Positions 48,371 through 58,200 of a stretch of DNA of 64,000 nucleotides are shown one piece after another; position 1 is the stretch's first letter; each line of letters begins with the position of its first letter. The position numbers were made by a program, and so were the translations under genes. The notes beneath the pieces were generated by a model. The model saw only the letters and a list, made by a program, of their open reading frames with translations. It was not told the DNA's origin and ran no database searches. This stretch comes from Lepeophtheirus salmonis (taxonomy: Eukaryota > Arthropoda > Copepoda > Siphonostomatoida > Caligidae). The stretch is taken from the NCBI RefSeq assembly GCF_016086655.4, contig NC_052135.2, positions 71,645,702 through 71,709,701 on the forward strand, written 5' to 3'.

Positions 48371-49889
48371 CGAGCTCGGAGCCTAAACAATGTAACTACA
48401 TGAAAACAACATTCCAAATTTAAGGAAGAATGGTGTTCTACTTTTTTGACCAGTTTAAAAAAATAATTTGTCGTTTTTATAATTGACAAATAACTTTTTT
48501 TTTTTACAAAAGACAAAAAACTTTTGTGTAAATTTTGATGAAAGATTTTTTTATTGAGAAATGACAAACTATTTTTTTTTAGAAAGAACTGTATATAACG
48601 GGATAATTTTCCAAATTTGGGGAGGCTACAGTACCCTTACCCAACCCTTCGGACGCTCCTGCAATAGCTGTCAAAATGGGTTAACTGGAAATATTAATCT
48701 TTATTCATGTTTCACTTAAGTTTTAATATAAAGCACGAATTTAAAAAAAACTAATTTAGTCGGTTTTTTATCGAGTAATTTGAATATAAATATCAATAGG
48801 ACAACGACATCGGTATTGGGCACAGATCAGAACCCACAACATCCGTTGTCTATCGATTATATATCTTAAGGAAACTAAAAACCCTTTTTGCTATATGTCA
48901 CATTCATTTAATCTAAAAATTTATATATTGATAAATTATTAATAAACTTATGTGTATTGATTAGATTTCAATGACCCAATTGGTTGATTAGGCTTTAATA
49001 TATTCAGTGTTCTTTCTTATGTAATTTTAAGCAAATCAAAGTCTTCATCGTAACATTGCATCTATCTTCAAAAGTTGAATAAATTTTTTTATCCGTTTTG
49101 TCACGATTAGATATGCATATTTTCCCCACTTTTTGCATAGATATTTATATGTATGTTTTTTGATATTTCCTACTAATTTAAAAAATATATTTTTATGACG
49201 TTAATATTTAACACGGCTGATCAATTTAAAAGAAAAAATAGATAAGAAAATATACATTTGGTTTACGATTACAATTTTAACATGAGATGCTACATCATTA
49301 AAATGCTCTGTAGAGTATATATTTAATAGTGATAGGACGATTAATCAGAATCGTGTGATTTGATTGTAATCAGAATTGGGAAAAATTATGCTTAATCTGC
49401 GATTCTGATTCTTTTTTATTATTACTGAAAATGGAATTTATTACTTTTCTTAATTATACAAAAAAATAGCACCCCTAAATTAATAAATGTTTGCTTTTTA
49501 CAAAATATTTAATATTGGCTTTTTTCTTTCAGAAAATGTAATATTTTTTTTTTTTTTTCATTAATTTTTTTTTGAATAACTACGTTTTTTGGAAATTTTT
49601 CTCCAAAAAATTAAAACCCGTAGATTTTGGAAATTTGATGAGGATAGCCATGGGTCTTTAAAATTTAAATTTCTTGTAAATAGTCGTAGATTTTTAAAAA
49701 CATTTTTAACATCAAATTGTATACTTGATTTTTTTTCCAAAAACCAATATATATATATAATCCTGTGGACAATTTTTGGAACGGATATTTTACCGAAATT
49801 TCATTTCCGCATAGGACCATTTGAGACATTTGGTCTAAAAATGATATAAAATTTATTGATATATACGACTGCATATTTTAATTATATTT
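48371..49889. other. AT-rich stretch with small inverted repeats
   Basis: No gene is recognised. AATCAGAATCG (49343-49353) and its complement CGATTCTGATT (49400-49410) form an inverted pair, with TAATCAGAATTG between. GACGCTCCTGCAATA near 48651 resembles the motif at 6305. Confidence 0.4.
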
Positions 49890-50035
49890 GCTATTATGTG
49901 AAATTCAGCGAAATGTCCGTTTGGCAAATTATTTTTTGACAATATGTTCATTTGAAAAACTGTTCTTTTGGCATAATTTTCATTCGACAAATTATCTTTG
50001 AGCAATATGTCATTCGTTTTTTGCCAAAAGTCCAC
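49890..50035. repeat. Degenerate tandem repeat, TTTGGCAAATTAT-type
   Basis: Alternating units CCGTTTGGCAAATTAT, TCATTTGAAAAACTG, CTTTTGGCATAATTTT, TCATTCGACAAATTAT and CGTTTTTTGCC show an 18-20-nt periodic pattern with strong drift. The minus-strand 60-codon ORF over it is repeat-encoded and not a gene. Confidence 0.6.
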
Positions 50036-50229
50036 TCAAGTAAAATATATAATCTTCATAAAAAGTTTTACAGAAAGCGTTACTTACTTTTTCCGTAATC
50101 CTGCTTAAAACAGAGGAACAAACAAACTGATTAATGCAAATTATATACAAAATTAATAAAAATATGTAAGTCAGTATTTTTTCTACCGTGTTCGATAAAG
50201 CACCATTGTGCCCTGAGAGAGACAGACTT

Positions 50230-51026
50230 GCATATCTTATCTACGATGACCTTGGGATGTATCCCTACAAATTGAAAGATCTTGAAATCGCAAGATAGGT
50301 CAAGTCTAAAAGAATAAAGTTATTCTTCAGAAGCTGAGGACTGGCATGACTCCCAACATTGCTTTCAGTCATGAAAAGATTTTCACTGTGGAACATGCTT
50401 TTAACCCCCAAAATAATCAGATTCAGGCCAAAAAAAGGCGATCTGGGTACCAATGGAGTAAACAGAGTTCAGAAGACAAAGGCTGTGAAGGTTTGGGCGG
50501 GCATGACTGATACAGGGAAGTCCTCTGTGGTGTTTGGGCTGGCCAAGATGAAGATCAACGCCAAGAAGTACTTTAGCACTATCCTGGAGGAATGTCTTGT
50601 TCGTTGGCCCAACATCACTTCCAGAATGAGCCCTGGACCTTCCAACACAATGGTGCCTCCTCCCAACCCAGATAGACGCAACAGTGGCTCCCTGACAATT
50701 TTACTAGCCTTAAAGGCAAGAAAGTTGCCCCCCTCCAGTGCCGACCTAAAAATAATAGAGTACTTCATGTAGTCCATTCTTTCAAGCACAGGCTTTGATC
50801 CCCAGTAAGAATTAAGACGACCTGGATGCCAAAATGGTGGTTGTGTGGGACTCCATCCTCGTGAACATGGTGCGTGCAGCATGCAGGTCCTTTCAAAAAT
50901 ACTTTGGGCTGTGGTGAAGGCTAAGTGTAACCATTTTGAATTAAAGTTATGTCAGACAGTTTTTATGTAATTAATTTGATCATTAGTACATAAATAAACA
51001 TTTAACAAAACTTTCGGCTGACACTG
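50230..51026 (+). pseudogene. Tc1/mariner-superfamily transposase, catalytic domain remnant with 3' TIR
   Basis: ORF 50359-50772 mixes frames. In one frame MTPNIAFSHEKIFTVEHAFN (about 50350-50405) gives the first catalytic region, with Asp replaced by His. KGDLGTNGVNRVQKTKAVKV then WAGMTDTGKSSVVF follow (about 50435-50540), then KINAKKYFSTILEECL. In another frame WTFQHNGASSQP corresponds to FQQDGAPAH with Asp read as Asn. SSADLKIIEYFM (about 50740-50770) corresponds to SPDLNPLDYxxW with Glu at the third acidic position. The C-terminal AVVKAKCNHFE lies near 50910-50940. TTTCGGCTGACACTG ending at 51026 with TA after it looks like a 3' TIR. The antisense 137-codon ORF at 50469-50882 is a shadow. 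Confidence 0.87.
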
Positions 51027-51567
51027 TATTCTAATTCATTTTTAATTAAAATACCGAATAATTTTAGCAAATGTTAATAAAAATTATTTGATTAATAAGA
51101 CTTATATTCCCCTGATATGGCCTATTAAATAGAATCGATCAATTTCTTATTTGTTTATTGTAAAAATCAGTTATGACCCATTTAAGTGGAATTTACGACA
51201 TTTCCAAAGGGTAAGATGGAGTAATTTGTTTTTAGAAATTGTTGATAATTAATCGAAGGATACAAATTTAAACCACATTGGATCAACCGATAAAAATCAT
51301 TCGAGCTTATTTATGTGTTGACAGGCATCTTTTAAAATTATATTGGAATTTATGAAACCATCGGTTTTTAAGGGAAGAAACAACTTTTATGAGTTTTACT
51401 TCTCCTTAGTTTTTTTTATTCTTTTCACAAAGATTATTTTTATCGTCACGAACCACACATATTTAAACAATTATGGTTAAAAAAGGTTATGTCGTCCAAG
51501 TTAAATATTTTAAACAATTTTGATAGACAAAGATGTAGGCTACTTACTGGTTTGTGCATATTAGTGT
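51027..51567. other. AT-rich stretch, nothing recognised
   Basis: No coding or repeat-family signal was seen. Confidence 0.4.
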
Positions 51568-51750
51568 TGAAACTCAGCCCAAACCCGATTTTTTTTTAGT
51601 TCCGTCTTAATTGATTTTTTTTCGCGACTTATTTGAACTGATATTTTTGTACAAAACACGATCTCTGTTCGTGTACTACAATAAATTGTTATAAAAACGT
51701 AGACTGATGTTTTAAGGGTAAATCTATTAACCGATTTTATCAAAAAACCT
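51564..51750. repeat. R4-like terminal fragment
   Basis: ATTAGTGTTGAAACTCAGCC then CAAACCCGATTTTTTTT matches the complement of the right end of the R4 copy at 57241-57635 (ATTAGTGTTGAGACTCGG, then CACCGATTTTTTT). The body is not clearly alignable. The minus-strand ORF here has no motif. Confidence 0.5.
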
Positions 51751-51899
51751 GAAATATCAGCTGTACAAATCTGATTTATGTAACTAATTTAACTTCATAT
51801 GATGTTATTGCGCACAGGTTCACGTTATTTTCAAGCACACATAACGTCATCGACAATTTGATACGTACAGCGTCCTGCCGTTCTTTAATAAAAACTTTG

Positions 51900-52850
51900 C
51901 AACATCTGTTCATGAGCAAGTTGGATGTTGCTTTTGCGGCTAACCAGAAGTAATTGGTAGGAATTTAAAAAACAAATACATTGATTAACGAAATATTTGT
52001 TTCACAATTGTGGAAAAGGCAGAATGTCCTTGTTGCCGTCCGCGCCGGAAGAGACAATATTGAGATTGTAACTTTCATAAGCCTGGAGAGTCATCAAGGA
52101 ACTGGAAAAGTTTTGGAGGTGATTATGAATCAAAAGCAAAGCGTGCTAATCACAAGATTATGTCAGCATGCTAGACTGAGTCTGCCACCATATTTTCCCC
52201 CAAAGTAGCCTAATGTTCAATGTCACTGAGTACATTAAGGTTCTGAAAGATATGTCAAGCCCTGGAGTGATGAAGTTACCACTGGTGGGCCACTTTTTCT
52301 GGGAGCAAGACTCTGCTCCGAGCCAGATGTTAGTATTATAATTATGTAAATGCTGATCTGTGTATATATATATATATATATGTTTAGTGTTTTATGATTG
52401 AAGTAGTCCGTGTATATATTTGTCCTTGTTTGCTTATGTTAAGTCTCGTGTATGTATATAATATATAACTATTTAGTGAGTTGATTAAAGGAAGTCATAG
52501 TAGTAAAAGATATTCTCCCGATATCCTTTTATATTACAACAATCCAACACCAGACTGCAATGAAAACTTTGAATTAGTTATCAGATTTTTTTTTGACTTT
52601 GTTTGACCAAGTGTTTTGCCTCTAAGCTAACCTGACCTCAACTCCTAGGATTTCTCTTTGAAAGAGGTAATTGAGCAAAACAGTAACATCCACAAAGATC
52701 CAAGTTGATATTTAGTATCTAGGAAGAATTACGGGATCTCCAAAAGGAAAATGTCATCCAGACCTGCCTTCTTTTCCAAGGTCGAGTAGATGCTGCTATT
52801 GACGCAAACGGCGATTATATTGAAAAATAATATTAATTTTTCTTATTCAG
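51900..52850 (+). pseudogene. Tc1/mariner-superfamily transposase interrupted by a solo LTR
   Basis: The N-terminal part (about 51980-52200) has weak HTH-like sequence and QHARLSLPPYF. TEYIKVLKDM (about 52230-52260) and WEQDSAPSQ (about 52302-52326) are the blocks before and at the second catalytic Asp. A 222-bp insertion (52328-52549) with target duplication CCAGA follows. Past it the frame resumes with TAMKTLN, then SDFF, PDLNS and EQNSNIHKDP. The C-terminus reads CLLFQGRVDAAIDANGDYIE with a stop near 52830. PDLNPLDY has decayed to PDLNS-stop-DF, so the third residue is uncertain. Frameshifts outside the insertion show the gene was already, or later became, dead. Confidence 0.85.
52328..52549. 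mobile_element. Solo LTR with 5-bp target-site duplication CCAGA
   Basis: CCAGA at 52323-52327 and 52550-52554 flanks a 222-bp sequence beginning TGTTAGTATTATAATTATG and ending ATTACAACAATCCAACA. It therefore has TG..CA termini with inverted TGTTAG/CCAACA ends, as in LTR retrotransposons. Removing the insert and one CCAGA joins DSAPSQ to TAMKTLN in the same frame of the host transposase fossil, which independently fixes the boundaries. It contains an (AT)n microsatellite (about 52363-52381). No internal retroelement coding region is present, so LTR-LTR recombination is the simple explanation. The clade is unknown. Confidence 0.85.
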
Positions 52851-52919
52851 CTGATGGATGGCATATGTTTATATTAAAGTCAGATGATTATTCTAAGAGA
52901 AATGATTTTTTTTAAATCA

Positions 52920-53095
52920 TGTTGGTTGTTAAATAGAGGTTGCACAAAGTATAATCGTTCTAGGCTGAATTTTAAGAGTCCGATCCAGACAGATTTTTTT
53001 ATAAGACTGATTCAGTCTTATTCTTTAGCACCGATACAAACTGAATTGTTTTTAGACCGATCTAAGGCGAACTTTTTTTGAAGGAGCCAAAATAA
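52920..53095. repeat. GGTCC/GACCGATC-rich repeat, R4-like
   Basis: AGAGTCCGATCCAGACAGA, GACTGATTCAGTCTTATTC and TTTTAGACCGATCTAAGGCG share short blocks with 57250-57350 when one is reverse-complemented. The middle has a small palindrome, AAGACTGATTCAGTCTT (52999-53015). Confidence 0.45.
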
Positions 53096-53825
53096 TTTGT
53101 GTATTAAAATTAATGTCGGCTACAAACCATTCCAGGATTTATAGGCTGAAACCAGAGACTACTGAATTTACAAAAAGCACCTAAGATCCTAAAGAAATTT
53201 GAAAAAAATATATACTAATCTACCAAATATATTTTCAATAGCCAGGATATGATCATGTTTTGCATATTATTACAAATACAAATACATTTCTTATAATATG
53301 ACAATTGATTGCAACATAATTGAAATGGCGTGTTTTTCACAAAAAAAGAATTACAATGGTTTAAAAATGTCTATTTGTATAAGATTTTTTTTTATTTTCT
53401 TTGTTAAAGGTCATATTGATATTATAATAACGTTAAAAAGTATTAATAGTAATAAATATTTATATTAAAATTGTTAAGAAAATTGAGCACTATCTGTTAA
53501 ATTAGTAATCGTTTTGCAAAACAATGGTTTAATAAAAGGACGTCAGATATTTTTATAGACATTATCAATAACATTATCTTTACTAACCTTTCAAATATTA
53601 TATATTTTTCCCATTGTTGGATTAATTTCGATAGTAAATAAATATTTTATGTTATATTTTAATATATTTATAAGTCTTTTATCCCATGAAATCCAGTTGG
53701 ATGCAAAAAAAAATTTTTTACAAAAATATGTTACTTTTATAAAAGCACTTTTACCATTTTCATCGTGTTGGAAGTTGATCAGTTTGAAGACTAGCACGGC
53801 ATTATCTCTTGCAAAAAATTTTTTA
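53096..53825. other. AT-rich stretch, nothing recognised
   Basis: Opposing ORFs at 53591-53837 lack motifs. No family copy was seen before the R2 element. Confidence 0.4.
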
Positions 53826-53990
53826 ATGTTCTTTTAATTGGTTAGATGGAATATCACCAATAAAGTATCAATAATCATTATGGGTCTACATTTACTCCAT
53901 CTAACCTAGGCAACTTGTCCAAAGTTCATAAACGTAAAGTATATTTATTTTTCTAGGAATAACCGGGCCCGGAATCTAAGCACATTCAGT
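53826..53990 (+). repeat. R2 repeat, copy 5
   Basis: ATGTTCTTTTAATTGGTTAG and ATGGAATATCACCAATAAAG are followed by TTTACTCCATCTAACCTAGG and TTTCTAGGAATAACCGGGCC. The hairpin arm pair GGTTAGATGGA/ACTCCATCTAACC is almost intact. The B-box-like part has decayed (GGAATCTAAGCAC). Confidence 0.8.
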
Positions 53991-54369
53991 TCAAGAGAGT
54001 AATTTCTTCCTATTGCGTTCTCCTTTAGCTACGTCGATTCTACATTTTTTTTTTTTGTTTTTGTACTTGACGACCAATTTTTCCTCATTCAAGTACAATT
54101 CGCGGTACCTCCAAAGGGATAAAGCAATATTTTGTTCATTAAAATTAACGATAAATATTCGTCGAAAAATACAAATCTAGTCCATATTGTATTATGAGAA
54201 AAAATTTCTCAGTTACTTTTGTGTGGATGGCAACATTTATAAAATTTTAAGATTCCAAGATTTTATAAATGTCATCATAGCATGTAAGATACTGGATTTC
54301 ATACCATTATGATATTTGCACAGACATTTGAACTTCTTAATACAAGTTCAAATAATGATTTTGATTTTG

Positions 54370-54750
54370 GTCGATACAGACAAAGAGTGAGGTCCCCTTC
54401 TCTCTCTATGGTGGACAAGAGGTCACAGTAATGTCACGGGAAATGAGGTGGGTGATATGGTAGCCAAAGCTGGAGCTCCAGATCAACCTCCTACCCAAAT
54501 TGTTGGTACCACTCGTTCATCAATTTATAGCCTGGACATTAGATGCTACACCACATATGGGGTGGCAAGTGCAAAGTCCAAAGTATACCTAGTCCTCCTC
54601 AGTAATAATACTGGCCTCAAGTTTGCCATGAATAAGGAGTGGAAGAGAATGAGCTGGATTTAAATCTCACATCTCTCCACCACATTTCTGTCTCATGTGG
54701 AGGTTGTTATTCCCGCAAAAAGTGGTCAAGATCCCGAATAATGTTTTTGT
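54370..54750 (+). pseudogene. LINE RNase H domain remnant
   Basis: The frame from 54412 to a stop at 54661-54663 opens WTRGHSNVTGNEVGDMVAKA then GAP, the conserved end of LINE RNase H (WVPGHxGIxGNExADxLAKxGA) with its last catalytic Asp present. It continues 60 codons with KEWKRMSWI at the end. Past the stop, in another frame, SCGGCYSRKKWSRSRI-type sequence is basic and cysteine-containing. It differs from the 42.6-kb copy, so at least two RNase H LINE families are present. The upstream domains are missing. Confidence 0.82.
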
Positions 54751-55070
54751 ATATATTTGATATATATCTTTTTGATATGTACCATCGCCAAGTTCAAATT
54801 ACTTCATTCAAATAAAAATGAAATACATTATGTAAAGTGTTTGTATCTTTAAAAATGGTCGTACAACCTTTGTAAATTAATTTAAACAAATATTTTTGAT
54901 ATATCTAACACACTGTTGTAAAGGTTCTATAAATATACCAAAGCGGACACGCTATCTTAAAGATAGTCGATGAAAAATTGAAAAGATTTTGTTTATTCTT
55001 AGTCTGTTTATGTTAAAATTCTAAAATGAAACGATGTACTCTATAAACTATAATTATATAATTAATAAAT
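54751..55070. other. AT-rich spacer, nothing recognised
   Basis: If the Helitron remnant on the minus strand kept its 3' end it would lie here, but I did not find a convincing hairpin-CTRR terminus. Confidence 0.4.
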
Positions 55071-55545
55071 TTACAATGTAAACCTCCTTATATACAACTT
55101 ATTTTTTGTTTCTGTCCATTTGATATAAATAAAATCAAACTTGCATCCCCTTTTGACACTCTTGAAAATGCGGTATATAATTAATTGCCCAAGCGAAAAT
55201 ACTGATTTTGGTAAATATAAGCCAATTTTTGCAAATATTTGACCTTTTTACTTATTTATTGTCACTGCTAGCTTGCAATGTTCCTTCTTCAGCCATAATA
55301 AAGATCTAAAGATGCATACTAAGATTATCCAGTTCATCTTCTTCCTAATTCCCTTTTTTAATTCGAGTTAAATATACGTTTTCCCTTTTTCCACTGACAA
55401 GATAATTCATTTATTAGATTTTTAATTTTTTTGGTGCATTAACAAATTGACAACCCTTACCTTAACAAATCTTTTGACACCGGGAATCGATCTTCATTTA
55501 CTATTTGATCCGAATTTTCAAATGTATTCAGTCACTAACCTTTTT
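55071..55545 (-). pseudogene. Helitron Rep-helicase, C-terminal helicase remnant
   Basis: On the minus strand, 55271 to the stop at 55071 reads LAVTINK, one stop codon, KGQIFAKIGLYLPKSVFSLG, then QLIIYRIFKSVKRGCKFD. This is the last helicase motif of Helitron proteins (MTINKSQGQTF, VGIYLPxPVFSHGQLYVALSRV). Upstream, in another frame, SGKRENVYLTRIKKG (about 55401-55356) matches the ilTGkxxGexVfIPRI block. Before it, CQFVNAPKKLK (about 55456-55423) resembles the KGLCNGTRLIV strand. The Rep nickase and the Walker motifs are not visible. Rolling-circle Helitrons leave no target duplication, and the ends were not located. Confidence 0.78.
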
Positions 55546-56579
55546 GTTACACTGTTTGTTATTAATCTTTACAGGCAAAAAACATTCCTTTTGATCGAAA
55601 ACTTAATTCATTAAAAAGTATTTTCATTGACGTTACATATTAAATTATACATACGCCATGTTAGAGTTTTAGTTGTTGATATACATACAGACAAACCTGA
55701 TATAGTACTTACGTCATTTAGGCTTATTACCACAATAAGCGGTCATATCTTTTTTTTCAAATTTTGAATTGTTACAAAAAGGCTTTTTGGTTATAAAGTT
55801 CACCTTCCCTAAGCGGTTTCTTTTTCAGTTTTTCTTGCCTGATTGCTTAAAGAAGTTTGACTATTTATTAAAAAATGGAGAAATTTGAATAAATAAATTA
55901 AGAAAATACTTTTTCAGAATGACTTTAAAAAATAAATTGACGTTATAAAAAAAAAGAAGCTGTGTTCTTTTAACATTGGGCGAATAAGAACTTTTTCAAA
56001 ATGACCCATTTCCAGAGTGATTAAGTCATATTATTCATTTTAATAACAGGTTTTAATCACTATCAACAAACTTACATTGAGTCAATACTCTTTGCCCTTT
56101 TCCTAATCCATTACATATATGCTCCTAGACTTTTTTTTATAGTGAACCATTTTGTTATCGTAACATAATTACCAACGAGGAATTTTTATTACTTCATCAA
56201 AAGATGAAATGAAGGAGGAAAAGACCAAGAAATAGCCATCAAACAAGTTTATGCCCATTACATGAGCATCTACCCACGTGGTAGTGACCTTTCCGTATAT
56301 ACTTACATATCTACGAACAAAGTATAATTCCATCTTAAGGCAAATAACTGTTTTGGGAATTTGAATTTGTATGTATTATTATATGTATATGATACAAAAA
56401 TGTATGCCAAAGGCTTAAGTAATTTTTTGAGATTCGTATAAATAGGGTTTTTCATAAAGACGGTTTCAACTTTTTTTATAAATAGAAAACAAACGGTTTA
56501 ACATTTTCCAAATTTAACATATACATTAATGCAAAAAAAATAAAACGATTTGTCTTGTATGACCACTACATTCACGTTT
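55546..56579. other. AT-rich stretch, possible decayed Helitron body
   Basis: If the helicase remnant continues upstream it should lie in 55546-55900 on the minus strand, but I could recognise nothing there. The rest is low complexity. Confidence 0.35.
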
Positions 56580-57200
56580 ACAGAAGTCAAATCGCTGAAC
56601 CCAATTTTCCAAAAAATTTACCCTTATTGCAGCAATGTTCTGTTTAATATTTTCTTTGTGCTCTTCAAATGTCGCCAGCTTATAAGTATAGACCAATGAC
56701 TTTACGTTACCCCCAAGAAAATAATCTGAAGGCGTTAAATCCCATGATCGAGGAGGACAATCAACTGGTCCATTTCTTCGAATAACGCGCTCACAAAATT
56801 TGATTTACAATAAATCGATTGTAACGCTTGCTGTTTGACAAATGGCACCGTCAAGTCTATACCTTGCAAAAGGACCAAAAGAAAATCAGTTATCAAGGTG
56901 TTATTATATCGATTTTCATTTACAGCTACGTGGCGATTATCATCATCAACAAAAAAATATTTCCCAATTATCCCTTCAGTATGAAGTCCACACCAAACAT
57001 TAATTTTTTCGGGATGCTATAATATCTATTGAAGCACTTGTTGATTACTACCTGACCAAAAACGCATATTTTGCTTATTAACAAAGACATTGAGCCCAAA
57101 AAGAGTTTCTTTACGGAAGATGATTTTACGATGAATTATTGATAATAAATTTGGATAGTTTGCAATTGCTGATCAAGTGTATATTGCTCTAAGATGAAAT
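56580..57200 (-). pseudogene. DDE transposase, Tc1/mariner-IS630 type, relatively well preserved
   Basis: On the minus strand from about 57190: IANYPNLLSIIHRKIIFRKE, then GLNVFVNKQNMRFWSG (about 57090-57045), HPEKINVWCGLHTEGIIGKY (about 57010-56950), NENRYNNTLITDFL, DGAICQTASVTIDLL (second Asp block, about 56850), RRNGPVDCPPRSWDLTPSDY with Asp at 56726-56724, then NVKSLVYTYKLATFEEHKEN. This is the DEAHFxLNGxVNKQNxRxW / WPPRSCDLTPLDYFLWG subfamily common in arthropods. The first Asp (SDEAHF) is lost, and only a few stops and one or two frameshifts are present. The termini were not identified. Confidence 0.88.
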
Positions 57201-57240
57201 TTATACTAATAAAGTATCTAAATGTCGGAGGAAAAAAATA

Positions 57241-57635
57241 AATATAGCGAGTTAGTTCGGTCCAACAAAAAGCCTGGTCTGGACCGGTCTCATATAACAA
57301 TTGGTCAGGATTGGCCCAAAGGAAAAATTCAGTCTAGGTCAGTCCCAAAAAAATAACAGATAAATTGATTATAAGATGATATCATATGTTTTTTCAATTA
57401 GAATGACGTTATATGAAGTTTAAACGGATTATCAGATAAGTCGGATTATTTTGGATCCTGCCGTCTCTTATATATATTCATTATTTGATGTAGATCTTAC
57501 AGTGAGACTTACTTCTGAGATTTTTTGAAAAAAAGTAATGACATTTGATCTAGAAAAAAAAGGTGTTTCATAATATATGAAACAGAAAATTAAAAAAATC
57601 GGTGCTGAACCGAGTCTCAACACTAATAGATAGCC
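57241..57635. repeat. R4 repeat, most complete copy
   Basis: Begins near GTTAGTTCGGTCCAAC with GGTCTGGACCGGTCTC and ends with ACCGAGTCTCAACACTAAT. The middle (57395-57603) aligns with 8-185. The right-end complement ATTAGTGTTGAGACTCGG resembles the ATTAGTGTTGTGTCAGTC start of R3, so R3 and R4 may share terminal sequences and a mobilising transposase. Confidence 0.65.
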
Positions 57636-58079
57636 ACATACAGATAGACTTTTCTTTATTAATATATATTGAAGATGAAAAGATTCGTTTCCTCTGTTAA
57701 GGACCATAAGAACCTTTGTTAGATGGGACAGTGAGGGTTTATTCTATCTGCATGCCCATCTCTATTTCTCTTGTCTTCCGTTGACGTATTATTAGTTCAA
57801 TAAAATAACATATAAACCAGGATATCTCACTCCCTTTTATTGCTTGGAATGGGTTTTTACAATATATCTTCATGCGTATCAGTTATATTTGGCTCTTACC
57901 ATCCCCATCCAGTTCAAAAGTAAAATATTGGAGTAGAACAAAGATATACTTCTACAAAGGTCAAATAATTTTAAAATAAGACTCCGTTACAATATTATTA
58001 ACACAAATAAAACGCTTGTAATTGATGATTGTCGTTTTTAGCATGATTGTTATGGTCAGATCCACATTTTATTCTCCCT
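57636..58079. other. Spacer, nothing recognised
   Basis: The minus-strand ORF 57468-57707 overlaps R4 and has no motif. No repeat copy was seen to 58079. Confidence 0.4.
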
Positions 58080-58200
58080 TTTCCGAGTCCATGTACAGTT
58101 CTAATGGACTTTATACGTCTTTGAGTCCAAGTCAAGTTGGAATCAGCATAATTCCGAGTACAACGTAAACCCGAGTCCATGAAAAAGATGAATCGAATTG
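58080..58200. repeat. Degenerate GAGTCCA-rich minisatellite
   Basis: CGAGTCCATG (about 58084), TTGAGTCCAAGTCAAG (about 58121), CCGAGTACAAC and CCCGAGTCCATG (about 58170) repeat a GAGTCC core at irregular spacing. The minus-strand ORF over it is repeat-derived. Confidence 0.55.

Noticed and set aside
49853..50035. 60-codon minus-strand ORF with NLPNGHFAEFH-type peptide
   Set aside because: Encoded by a degenerate tandem DNA repeat rather than by a conserved protein.
50469..50882. 137-codon minus-strand ORF
   Set aside because: Exact antisense overlap of a recognisable transposase fossil; its openness follows from the codon bias of the opposite strand.
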